A stretch of 9,255 bases of DNA from the NCBI GenBank assembly GCA_012515885.1, contig JAAYXN010000076.1, forward strand, positions 1-9,255. Reading direction: 5' to 3'. The notes beneath the pieces are model-generated. The model was not told where the DNA came from, made no database searches, and saw nothing but the letters and a program-made list of their open reading frames with translations. Every line of letters starts with the position of its first letter. Within the stretch, counting starts at the first letter, position 1. Shown piece by piece: positions 1 to 5,461 of this stretch. Origin of the DNA: Rhodococcus sp. (in: high G+C Gram-positive bacteria) (GTDB taxonomy: Bacteria; Actinomycetota; Actinomycetes; Mycobacteriales; Mycobacteriaceae). A program made the position numbers and the translations under genes.

Positions 1-570
1 ATCCTTGCCGGTGTGGCGAGAGAGCGTGGTCTCCATGAGACGACGCATGCGCTCGATTTCCTTAGCCTGAATTTCCAGGTCAGAAACCTGCCCCTGAATA
101 CCGCCGGTCGCGGGCTGGTGGATCAGGATGCGCGCGTTAGGCAGGGCTAGACGCTTGCCGGGCGTGCCGCCAGCTAGCAGAACCGCAGCGGCCGACGCAG
201 CCTGTCCCAGGCACACCGTGGTGATGTCGGCGCGCACGTACTGCATGGTGTCGTAAATCGCCATCAACGCCGTGAACGAACCACCCGGCGAGTTGATGTA
301 CATGGTGATGTCGCGATCGGGATCCTGGGATTCGAGCACCAGCAGCTGCGCCATCAGGTCGTTGGCCGACACATCGTCAACCTGCGAACCGAGGAAGATG
401 ATGCGCTCCTCGAACAGCTTGTTGTACGGGTCCGACGTCTTGACGCCGTAGCTGGTCTGCTCGGTGAACTGCGGCAGGATGTACCGGCTGTGGGCCGGAG
501 CTGGAGCACTGCCGCCCAAATGCTGGGTGCTACCGCCGTCGTTCTGGCGTGGATCGAACAGGTTGGTCAT
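1..570 (-). CDS. clpP2: ATP-dependent Clp protease proteolytic subunit ClpP2 (3' end beyond window)
   Basis: This is one of the two different ClpP subunits of actinobacteria. With ClpP1 it forms a mixed two-ring serine peptidase that degrades unfolded or tagged proteins delivered by ClpX or ClpC1 in the cytoplasm. The window holds the first 190 codons of a protein usually a little over 200 residues long. The start is ATG at 570, with a GGGAG ribosome site a few bases upstream. After a low-complexity N-terminus the conserved fold begins near [12 protein letters not shown], with the oxyanion-loop motif INSPGGS. The nucleophile Ser126 sits in GQAASAAA and the catalytic His151 in LIHQP. The third residue, Asp, should lie near residue 200, beyond the edge. 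The sequence closely resembles mycobacterial ClpP2. It lies 71 bp downstream of clpP1 on the same strand, so the two are probably cotranscribed, as expected for obligate partners. Confidence 0.97.
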   Translation of the reverse strand, partial: MTNLFDPRQNDGGSTQHLGGSAPAPAHSRYILPQFTEQTSYGVKTSDPYNKLFEERIIFLGSQVDDVSANDLMAQLLVLESQDPDRDITMYINSPGGSFTALMAIYDTMQYVRADITTVCLGQAASAAAVLLAGGTPGKRLALPNARILIHQPATGGIQGQVSDLEIQAKEIERMRRLMETTLSRHTGKD

Positions 571-641
571 CGGTTCTCCCAATAAAGTCGAATGGCGCAC
601 GTCATGTCGCGCAGGTATGTAGCCGCGGGGTGCGGGGGCAG

Positions 642-1283
642 CTAGTTAGCGGTGCCGCCAGCCTGGTTTGCGCGGCTCACAACGTGGTCGACGAATCCGT
701 ACTCCAGCGCCTGCTGAGCGGTAAACCAGCGGTCACGATCGGAGTCCTCAGTGATCTGCTCGACCGTCTGCCCGGTGTGTTCGGCGATGAGTTCGGCCAT
801 TTCACGCTTGGTGTGTGCGAACTGCTCCGCCATGATGGCGATGTCGCTGGCAGTACCACCGATACCGGCCGACGGCTGGTGCATCATGATGCGTGCGTGC
901 GGCAGTGCGTAGCGCTTGCCCTTAGTGCCGGCAGAGAGCAGGAACTGCCCCATCGATGCCGCCAGACCCATACCGAAGGTGGCGATGTCGCATTCAGCGA
1001 ACTGCATGGTGTCGTAGATCGCCATGCCAGCGCTCACCGAACCACCAGGTGAGTTGATGTACAGCGAAATATCGCGGGTGGGGTCTTCAGCGGTGAGCAG
1101 GAGAATCTGCGCGCACAGCTTGTTCGCAATATCGTCATCAACCTGGGTGCCGAGGAAGATGATCCGCTCCCGCAGCAGACGCTCATACACCGAATCACTG
1201 AGGTTGAGCCCGGCGGTAGGCGATGCCATCGTCGGACTCACCGAGGTGGCCAGATTGGGGGTCTCCAGGTGATTGGAAGTCAC
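642..1283 (-). CDS. clpP1: ATP-dependent Clp protease proteolytic subunit ClpP1
   Basis: This is the partner ring subunit of the ClpP1P2 peptidase. It is 213 residues long from the chosen start. The catalytic triad is complete: Ser110 in GLAASMG, His135 in MMHQP, and Asp184 in SDRDRWF, with family spacing of 25 and 49 residues. INSPGGS is at 76-82. I chose the GTG at 1283 because AGAAGG lies 8 bases upstream. The frame stays open to an ATG at 1388, but that extension has no ribosome site and does not resemble ClpP. An internal ATG at 1229 ([13 protein letters not shown]) would give 195 residues, closer to the roughly 200 of the mycobacterial protein, and is a real alternative. ClpP1 propeptides are processed, so the N-terminus is uncertain either way. 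The gene ends in TAG, 71 bp before clpP2. Confidence 0.96.
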   Translation of the reverse strand: MTSNHLETPNLATSVSPTMASPTAGLNLSDSVYERLLRERIIFLGTQVDDDIANKLCAQILLLTAEDPTRDISLYINSPGGSVSAGMAIYDTMQFAECDIATFGMGLAASMGQFLLSAGTKGKRYALPHARIMMHQPSAGIGGTASDIAIMAEQFAHTKREMAELIAEHTGQTVEQITEDSDRDRWFTAQQALEYGFVDHVVSRANQAGGTAN

Positions 1284-1372
1284 GGTACCTGCCTTCTGAT
1301 TCGAATCTTCATGAGCCGCCTCGCAAAGCCATCGTCGCGAATCACTACGCGCAATCACTGCCACGAGCCAAC

Positions 1373-1405
1373 TGCTCTGTCTCAACAAGTGTTCTGTCTC
1401 AACAA
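1373..1405. repeat. Two-copy direct repeat, 16-bp units, 17-bp period, in the clpP1 leader
   Basis: Copies are at 1373-1388 and 1390-1405, differing at one base. On the plus strand the unit reads TGYTCTGTCTCAACAA. Read in the clpP1 direction it is TTGTTGAGACAGARCA. The repeat lies about 90 to 120 bases upstream of the clpP1 GTG start, outside any convincing coding sequence. A 17-bp period is less than two helical turns. The repeat could be a regulator half-site pair or a recent small duplication; the sequence alone does not decide. Confidence 0.6.
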
Positions 1406-1429
1406 CTGCCGTGTAGCTACGGTATTGCC
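1404..1429 (-). promoter_or_regulatory. Possible SigH-type promoter for clpP1
   Basis: In the clpP1 direction the segment reads GGCAA, then 18 bases, then GTT, about 120 bases upstream of the start codon. The actinobacterial SigH/SigR consensus is roughly GGAAT-N18-GTT, so the -35 has a mismatch in its core. The spacer contains the palindrome GTAGCTAC. clpP1P2 of related corynebacteria is known to be under stress control, which makes this plausible. The match itself is weak. Confidence 0.2.
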
Positions 1430-1443
1430 TACACAGACACTAA

Positions 1444-1485
1444 CGAAGTGGGGCGGCACCAGAGTCCCGGTGCCGCCCCACTTCG
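1444..1485 (-). terminator. Strong hairpin terminator downstream of tig
   Basis: A perfect 17-bp GC-rich stem (arms 1444-1460 and 1469-1485) encloses the 8-base loop AGAGTCCC. It lies 67 bases after the tig stop codon on the minus strand. The tail after the stem reads TTAGTGTCTGTGT, T-rich but without a true T run. This is common for intrinsic terminators in high-GC actinobacteria. It should largely uncouple tig from clpP1. Confidence 0.75.
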
Positions 1486-1500
1486 CTGTAAGCGGAAATT
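1481..1500 (-). promoter_or_regulatory. ClgR-like operator upstream of clpP1
   Basis: On the minus strand the core is CGCTTACAGCG (1494 to 1484), followed by AAG. It fits the CGC-N5-GCG palindrome recognised by ClgR, the activator of clpP1P2 and clpC in corynebacteria, streptomycetes and mycobacteria. As I recall the C. glutamicum consensus (CGCYNANRGCGWWS), every core position matches. The site abuts the tig terminator and lies about 200 bases upstream of the clpP1 start, rather far unless the promoter is well upstream too. This is inferred from motif and context only. Confidence 0.45.
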
Positions 1501-1551
1501 CTTGTGTGCCCTACCGGGCCAGTATCAGCCTGGAAGTGCCTCTGAACAGGA

Positions 1552-2910
1552 TTATTCTGCTGATTCGCCCTCAGCGGAATAATCGGCGTCCTTCGAGCCG
1601 AACAGCTCCGACACGTCGACGGTTGCGCCGTTGGTGTCCGTGGCAGCTGCCTTCTCTACAACAACGCCGAGTGCCTTGCCGCGGCGCACGTCAGCAAACA
1701 CAGCGCCGAGCTGACCGGCCTGCTGGATCTGCTGGATGAACTGCTCGGGCGGCATGCCGTAGCGCTGCGCCTGGAACAGGATGCGTTCGGTGAGTTCGTC
1801 CTGGCCGACAGTGACCTCTTCGGAGTCAGCGATGGCGTCAAGAAGAAGCTGCGTCTTGACTGAACGCTCAGCGTTGTCCTTGGTTTCCTTGTCGAACTCT
1901 TCACGGCTCGAACCCTGCTCTTCGAGGAGCTTGTTCAGTGCCTCTTCGTCGTGGTCGAGAGAATGGACAGCGTCATGCAGAACAGAGTCAACCTCAGCCT
2001 TGACGACAGCCTCAGGCAGCGGAACCTCGACGTTTTCGAGCAGGTACTCAAGGACCTTGTCGCGGATCTGACCGGCCTGCTCAACCTTGCGGACGCGAGT
2101 GACGCGCTCACGCAGGTCAGCAACCAGTTCATCGAGCGTGTCGAACTCGCTAGCGAGCTGCGCGAATTCGTCGTCAGCCTCGGGAAGCTCGCGCTCCTTG
2201 ACCGTGTCGACCTTGACGGTGACGACGGCTTCCTTGCCTGCGTATTCGCCAGCAACGAGCTTGGACGTGAAATCCTTAGTCTCGCCAGCCTTCAGGCCGA
2301 TGATTGCCTCATCGAGACCCTCGATCAGCTGACCGGAGCCAACCTCGTGGGACAAACCGGTGGTAGCTGCCTCCGGGACGTCTTCGCCATCAACGGTGGC
2401 CGAGAGGTCGATGGAGACGAAGTCGCCGTTTTGCACAGCGCGCTCGACACCGGTCAGGGTGCCGAAACGCTGACGCAGCGACAGCAGCTGCTCATCGACA
2501 GCCTCATCGGTGACCTCAAGTGGATCAACGGTGACGGCGATCGCGGAGAAGTCAGGAAGTTCGATCTCGGGGCGAACGTCAACCTCGGCGGTGAACTCAA
2601 GGGCAGCGCCGTCTTCGAGCTTGGTGATCTCGATCTCGGGCTGACCGATCGCCTTCACACCAGCGGAGGTAACAGCTTCGGAGTACTTGCCGGGGAGGGT
2701 GTCGTTGACGACCTGCTCCAGCACAGCGGTACGACCAACACGGGCCTCGATCAGCTTGGCCGGAGCCTTGCCTGGACGGAAGCCGGGAATACGAACCTGC
2801 TGCGCGAGGGCGCGGTACGCCTTGTCGAAGTCAGGCTTGAGCTCCTCGAAGGGCACTTCGGCGTTGATACGGACTCGCGTGGGGGTGAGCTGTTCAACGG
2901 TGCTCTTCAC
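1552..2910 (-). CDS. tig: Trigger factor, ribosome-associated chaperone
   Basis: Trigger factor docks at the ribosomal exit tunnel and shields nascent chains; its middle domain has peptidyl-prolyl isomerase activity. The protein has 452 residues from the GTG at 2910, close to the usual 430 to 470. This start has AAGGAG seven bases upstream; the frame extends further to 2973 but without homology. The N-terminal ribosome-binding domain carries the signature GFRPGKAP at 43-50, whose FR residues contact ribosomal protein L23 in the family. The FKBP-like domain spans roughly 158-245 ([10 protein letters not shown] near 162). The remainder is the helical chaperone domain, ending in an acidic tail. 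tig sits upstream of clpP1 and clpP2 on the same strand, an order kept in many bacteria, with a hairpin between them. Confidence 0.97.
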   Translation of the reverse strand: MKSTVEQLTPTRVRINAEVPFEELKPDFDKAYRALAQQVRIPGFRPGKAPAKLIEARVGRTAVLEQVVNDTLPGKYSEAVTSAGVKAIGQPEIEITKLEDGAALEFTAEVDVRPEIELPDFSAIAVTVDPLEVTDEAVDEQLLSLRQRFGTLTGVERAVQNGDFVSIDLSATVDGEDVPEAATTGLSHEVGSGQLIEGLDEAIIGLKAGETKDFTSKLVAGEYAGKEAVVTVKVDTVKERELPEADDEFAQLASEFDTLDELVADLRERVTRVRKVEQAGQIRDKVLEYLLENVEVPLPEAVVKAEVDSVLHDAVHSLDHDEEALNKLLEEQGSSREEFDKETKDNAERSVKTQLLLDAIADSEEVTVGQDELTERILFQAQRYGMPPEQFIQQIQQAGQLGAVFADVRRGKALGVVVEKAAATDTNGATVDVSELFGSKDADYSAEGESAE

Positions 2911-2948
2911 GGACGTGCTCCTTCGTGTTACTCGTACATATTCCCCAA

Positions 2949-2982
2949 TGAACCGCGTTGACGTGTTCGTCAACGCGGTTCA
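2949..2982 (-). terminator. Perfect 15-bp hairpin between tRNA-Pro and tig
   Basis: Arms at 2949-2963 and 2968-2982 are exact inverted complements (TGAACCGCGTTGACG), with the tetraloop TGTT. On the minus strand it follows tRNA-Pro and precedes the tig start by 38 bases. It could terminate the tRNA transcript or fold within a tig leader. No T run follows on the minus strand (TTGGGGAATATG), so its role as a terminator is uncertain. Confidence 0.55.
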
Positions 2983-2983
2983 C

Positions 2984-3009
2984 TAGGTCGGCTCGGTGCC
3001 GGTGACCTA
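2984..3009 (-). other. Second small hairpin in the tRNA-Pro trailer
   Basis: TAGGTC (2984-2989) pairs with GACCTA (3004-3009). An inner GGC/GCC pairing is separated from it by a three-base bulge. It begins two bases beyond the encoded CCA end of tRNA-Pro on the minus strand, so it could guide 3' processing or add to termination together with the hairpin at 2949-2982. Confidence 0.35.
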
Positions 3010-3011
3010 CA

Positions 3012-3088
3012 TGGTCGGGATGACAGGATTTGAACCTGCGACCCTCCGCTCCCAAAGCGGATGCGCTACCAAGCTGCGCCACATCCCG
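3012..3088 (-). tRNA. tRNA-Pro (anticodon UGG)
   Basis: A 77-base tRNA with the CCA end encoded (3012-3014). The acceptor stem CGGGATG pairs with CATCCCG and the discriminator base is A. The anticodon stem TCCGC/GCGGA encloses the loop TTTGGGA, giving anticodon TGG (3054-3052), which reads CCA and other proline codons. The T arm contains GGTTCAAATCC. All four arms can be folded by eye. It is divergent from tRNA-Gly and points toward tig. Confidence 0.96.
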
Positions 3089-3140
3089 GTTCGAGAAAGA
3101 CTTCGCTCATGGAGACGATCCTCGTAGCGAGAATCATAGT

Positions 3141-3187
3141 GAAGACCCGAAGAAGAATCCTAAACGAGGACCCGACGAAGAATCCTA
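3141..3187 (-). repeat. 22-bp direct repeat, two copies, in the tRNA promoter region
   Basis: Copies at 3141-3162 and 3166-3187 differ at two positions and repeat with a 25-bp period. Each copy begins, in the tRNA-Pro direction, with TAGGATTCTTC. TAGGAT resembles an actinobacterial -10 hexamer (TANNNT). A third hexamer, TATGAT, lies at 3138-3133. The duplication may therefore have doubled a core promoter element upstream of tRNA-Pro. Confidence 0.6.
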
Positions 3188-3210
3188 CGGGCACCCGATT
3201 GGGATTCCAA
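3182..3210 (-). promoter_or_regulatory. Probable promoter of tRNA-Pro
   Basis: TTGGAA (3210-3205), a 17-base spacer and TAGGAT (3187-3182) match a housekeeping sigma-70-type promoter in spacing and sequence. Downstream there are two more -10-like hexamers, TAGGAT at 3162-3157 and TATGAT at 3138-3133, either of which could start transcription nearer the tRNA. The choice among the three is inference. Confidence 0.5.
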
Positions 3211-3256
3211 AGCCGGGTTAGGTACAGTCACTCATCGCAGCGACCACAACGGGTTG

Positions 3257-3262
3257 TAGTAT
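3257..3262 (+). promoter_or_regulatory. Likely -10 hexamer of tRNA-Gly
   Basis: TAGTAT fits the actinobacterial -10 pattern and lies 19 bases upstream of the tRNA-Gly 5' end, a good distance for a short tRNA leader. I see no clear -35 hexamer at the expected distance. Confidence 0.45.
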
Positions 3263-3281
3263 CGTCATGGCCGCAGCAAAC

Positions 3282-3355
3282 GGGGATGTAGCTTAATGGT
3301 AAAGCCTCAGTCTTCCAAACTGATGACGCGGGTTCGATTCCCGTCATCCCCTCCA
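3282..3355 (+). tRNA. tRNA-Gly (anticodon UCC)
   Basis: A 74-base tRNA with encoded CCA (3353-3355). The acceptor stem GGGGATG pairs with CATCCCC and the discriminator base is T. The anticodon stem TCAGT/ACTGA encloses CTTCCAA, giving anticodon TCC (3314-3316) for GGA and GGG glycine codons. The T loop carries GGTTCGATTCC. A terminator follows directly. Confidence 0.97.
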
Positions 3356-3361
3356 TAAAGA

Positions 3362-3398
3362 AAGCGCCTCCCACCTGGGAGGCGCTTCTTTCGTTTGA
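3362..3398 (+). terminator. Intrinsic terminator of tRNA-Gly
   Basis: An 11-bp perfect stem (3362-3372 with 3377-3387; AAGCGCCTCCC and its complement) encloses the loop ACCT. The tail CTTTCGTTT follows. The stem begins seven bases after the CCA end. The A-rich stretch on the left (TAAAGAA) lets it act on the opposite strand as well, although no minus-strand gene reads into it. Confidence 0.9.
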
Positions 3399-3454
3399 TG
3401 CCCGAACACTTCTCAGTGGGCCGCGGTACTGCCAACACCCCCGCCCCCGATTCC

Positions 3455-3520
3455 TCCCGCATGCCCATTTGTCTCCCGCATGCGCAATTGCCGCTCCGGG
3501 AAGACAAACCGCATGCGGGA
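3455..3520. repeat. Nested inverted repeat with three copies of TCCCGCATGC
   Basis: TCCCGCATGC occurs at 3455-3464 and 3474-3483, and its exact inverse at 3511-3520. The outer copy pairs with the inverse. Inside, TTTGTCTCCCG (3468-3478) pairs with 3497-3508 with one bulged A, and GCG/CGC pairs near the tip around GCAATTGC. The result is a hairpin of about 66 bases. The middle copy could instead pair with the inverse copy, so two exclusive folds exist. Confidence 0.6.
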
Positions 3521-3637
3521 ACGGTTTTGGCGAGTTTGCGTGGGTCGCCCGTTCGCTCAGCGCGTAAACGATCTGCGCGCCGGTAGGCTGGAGATGTCTG
3601 GATTGCACCCTTCGCGGAGCAGTTCGGCATCGTCCTT

Positions 3638-3673
3638 CGCAGCAACAGAGTCGACCGCAGCAACGGAGTCGAC
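3638..3673. repeat. 18-bp tandem repeat, two copies
   Basis: Units at 3638-3655 and 3656-3673 (CGCAGCAACRGAGTCGAC) differ at one base and abut exactly. The period is a multiple of three, but the reading frame here is not convincingly coding. The repeat lies about 50 bases upstream of the membrane protein start codon. Confidence 0.65.
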
Positions 3674-3720
3674 ACGGCCGCTGCGCGCACCGGCATCACC
3701 CCATTCTGGAGGCTCCACCA

Positions 3721-4545
3721 ATGGAATTGATCCTCATCCTGGTTGTACTTGCAGCCGTCGTGTTCTTCGTGATGCGGTCGCAGAACAACTCTGGAGGAAG
3801 TTCAGCGCGCGACCTAGAGGACGCCAAAGCAGATGCCCGGCAGGCCATCGAGCGCCTCGGCGGGCAGGTGTACTCACTCGTCGGCACCGACGACGCATCC
3901 AAGCAAGCACTCGCCGATGCGTCTGAGCGATACACCGCCGCTGGCTCCCAGATCGAACAGGCCAACTCCCCCGTACAGGCTCGTCTGGCGAAACAGACTG
4001 CGCTAGAAGGCCTTTACTACATTCGCGCGGCGCGCACTGCTATGGGAATTGATCCGGGCCCCGAGGTACCGACGCTCGATGGACAGAAGGCAGCGGGCAC
4101 CGTCACCGAAGCTCGTGAAATTGAATTTGAGGGACGCCAAGTCGCCGCATCGCCGACCCCGTCCAACCGGACACCGAACTACTACCCCGGTGGACGCGTC
4201 GCCGGACGCCCCGTCCCCGCTGGCTGGTACTCCGAGCCGTGGTGGAAGCCCGCACTGGTTGCTGGCGCGTGGGGACTCGGTTCGATGTTCTTGTTCTCTG
4301 CGCTCTTCTCAGGCATGTCCGGAGTCGGCTATGACGCTCAGGCATTTGAGAACGGTGTCGGTGACGGATCCGATGGTGGCATGGACGGTGGCGATGAGTA
4401 CGGCGCAGCCGATGATGGCTTCGGTGGCGGTGGCGACGAATACGGCGCAGCCGGTGATGACTTTGGTGGCGGCGAGTTCGACGGCGGCGGAGACTTCGGT
4501 GGAGGCGATTTCGGCGGCGGAGACTTCGGCGGGTTCGGCTTCTAA
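3721..4545 (+). CDS. Gly/Asp-rich two-helix membrane protein of unknown function
   Basis: The protein has 274 residues, starting at ATG 3721 with TGGAGG eight bases upstream. Residues 1-18 are a hydrophobic helix (MELILILVVLAAVVFFVM), either an anchor or an uncleaved signal. Residues about 30-130 are a polar, probably helical region rich in Ala, Asp and Glu, including GTDDASKQALADASERYTAAG. A conserved-looking block, YYPGGRVAGRPVPAGWYSEP, precedes a second hydrophobic segment at 178-198. The C-terminus (203-274) is almost entirely Gly, Asp, Glu and Phe. It has two GGDEYGAA repeats at 223-230 and 237-244 and three GGGDF repeats, ending in GFGF. I recall actinobacterial relatives labelled DUF1542 domain proteins, but I cannot confirm this and know no function. 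The gene stands alone, 40 bp from the convergent nei2 gene. It occupies the place of lipP in M. tuberculosis. Confidence 0.9.
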   Translation: MELILILVVLAAVVFFVMRSQNNSGGSSARDLEDAKADARQAIERLGGQVYSLVGTDDASKQALADASERYTAAGSQIEQANSPVQARLAKQTALEGLYYIRAARTAMGIDPGPEVPTLDGQKAAGTVTEAREIEFEGRQVAASPTPSNRTPNYYPGGRVAGRPVPAGWYSEPWWKPALVAGAWGLGSMFLFSALFSGMSGVGYDAQAFENGVGDGSDGGMDGGDEYGAADDGFGGGGDEYGAAGDDFGGGEFDGGGDFGGGDFGGGDFGGFGF

Positions 4546-4585
4546 CAAGGACTGCACGTCGAGGACCGAAGACGCACCCAGCCAT

Positions 4586-5380
4586 TCACGTCTGACAGGT
4601 CGGGCACCAGAAAAGATTGCGGCCCTTCATCACCACGTGAGCGACGGGGGTCTCGCACACTCGACACGGTTCGCCAGCGCGTCGATAGACGTAGGTGCGC
4701 GGTCGATCTTTCGCGTATGAGGGTGCGCCGTGGTCATGTTCACGGCGCACCACATGCATTTGTCCGTGCTCGACGCCGATCGGCATCAGTTCAACGAGAT
4801 CGGCCCACATCGCGTCCCATTCACTGCGGCTCACCGAATTTCCAGCCCTATCTGGGTGGATTCCGTGCCGGAACAGCAGTTCCGCCCGGTACACGTTGCC
4901 GACGCCAGCAAGGACAGATTGATCCATCAGGAGTGCGCCAATAGGTGTGCGCGATTTCGAGATTCGCTGCCACGCCTTATCGGGGTCTGCATCGTGGCGC
5001 AGCGGATCTGGGCCAAGCCTGGCCTCGATCGCCTCGACGCGATCAGGGGTAAGCACATCGCACGCGGTAGGGCCGCGAAGGTCAGCGCCGTCGGTGTCCC
5101 CGATCATCCGCATGCGGATTTGGCCGATGGGGTCCGGGGCTGGGCGCTGCCAGTGAGTGAAGGCGCCATACAGGCCGAGGTGGACGTGGACTGTCAGATC
5201 GCCCTCGTAGTGGTGCCACAGATGTTTGCCCCACGCGTCTGCGCTCACTAGAACGCGGCCGTCAATACGTTGAGCGTCGTGGGCGAAACGTCCCTGCGGG
5301 CTGCCCACCCGCACCGGGGCTCCAGCAAAGAGCTTCTGGTGCAGGCGGGCGAGCCGATGCAGAGTGTGACCTTCAGGCAA
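4586..5380 (-). CDS. nei2: Fpg/Nei-family DNA glycosylase, Nei2-like
   Basis: This protein family removes oxidised bases from DNA and nicks the resulting abasic site by beta/delta elimination, in base excision repair. The protein has 264 residues. It begins with PEG after the initiator Met, giving the catalytic N-terminal Pro2 and Glu3. Lys52 in AWGKHLW fits the conserved beta-hairpin lysine. The helix-two-turn-helix segment is MDQSVLAGVGNVYRAELLF. The C-terminal zinc finger is C239-X2-C242-X16-C259-X2-C262 and ends in WCPTCQT. MPEGHTLHRLARLHQ and the whole length resemble mycobacterial Nei2 (Rv2464c) rather than Fpg; I recall weak or undetected activity for some Nei2 proteins, so the substrate is open. 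The start codon is TTG at 5380, with AGGAG nine bases upstream. The gene is third in a likely operon, 81 bp after rpiB. Confidence 0.94.
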   Translation of the reverse strand: MPEGHTLHRLARLHQKLFAGAPVRVGSPQGRFAHDAQRIDGRVLVSADAWGKHLWHHYEGDLTVHVHLGLYGAFTHWQRPAPDPIGQIRMRMIGDTDGADLRGPTACDVLTPDRVEAIEARLGPDPLRHDADPDKAWQRISKSRTPIGALLMDQSVLAGVGNVYRAELLFRHGIHPDRAGNSVSRSEWDAMWADLVELMPIGVEHGQMHVVRREHDHGAPSYAKDRPRTYVYRRAGEPCRVCETPVAHVVMKGRNLFWCPTCQT

Positions 5381-5428
5381 GGTGGCTGACTCCTCTCACC
5401 TCGCCGCCAAAGCGTCAGTCTTCGTTAG

Positions 5429-5448
5429 CCGCGGTAGTTTAACCGCGG
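5429..5448 (-). other. Small hairpin between rpiB and nei2
   Basis: CCGCGGT (5429-5435) and ACCGCGG (5442-5448) form a 7-bp stem with the six-base loop AGTTTA. It lies 13 bases after the rpiB stop codon on the minus strand and lacks a T run. It could stabilise the upstream message or weakly attenuate read-through into nei2. Confidence 0.4.
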
Positions 5449-5461
5449 TTGTCGCCGAGGT

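Larger units (their letters stand above)
3393..3720. other. Gene-free stretch between tRNA-Gly and the membrane protein gene
   Basis: I see no credible gene in these 328 bases on either strand. Open frames here overlap tRNA-Gly or run into the next gene out of frame. The stretch holds a complex hairpin (3455-3520), an 18-bp tandem repeat (3638-3673) and, at its end, the ribosome site TGGAGG (3707-3712) of the gene starting at 3721. The promoter of that gene must lie here, but I cannot place it with confidence. Confidence 0.6.

Noticed and set aside
1284..1388. N-terminal extension of ClpP1 to an ATG at 1388
   Set aside because: The added residues do not resemble ClpP, there is no ribosome site, and the segment overlaps the 17-bp repeat. 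GTG 1283 has a good site.
1951..2961. Long plus-strand open frame of 336 codons
   Set aside because: It lies entirely antisense to tig. Its sequence shows no recognisable domain, and long antisense frames are common opposite GC-rich genes. tig is unmistakable.
3141..3187. CRISPR-like repeat pair
   Set aside because: Only two copies, with a 3-base gap and no spacers or cas genes. It is a simple duplication in a promoter region.
3012..3355. Possible integration site at the tRNA genes
   Set aside because: tRNA 3' ends are common attachment sites, but I see no integrase, no duplicated tRNA fragment and no change in gene order nearby.
3228..3699. Two minus-strand open frames across tRNA-Gly
   Set aside because: Both read through the tRNA-Gly gene and its terminator in antisense and show no homology that I recognise.
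3480..3926. Plus-strand frame containing the AATEST repeat
   Set aside because: It overlaps the start of the membrane protein gene out of frame and is Arg/Ser-rich without a ribosome site. The 18-bp repeat explains the repeated residues.
4103..4585. Arg/His-rich minus-strand frame opposite the Gly/Asp-rich tail
   Set aside because: Its composition is a direct consequence of the repeated GGC/GAC codons on the plus strand. The plus-strand frame has a good start, ribosome site and membrane segments.
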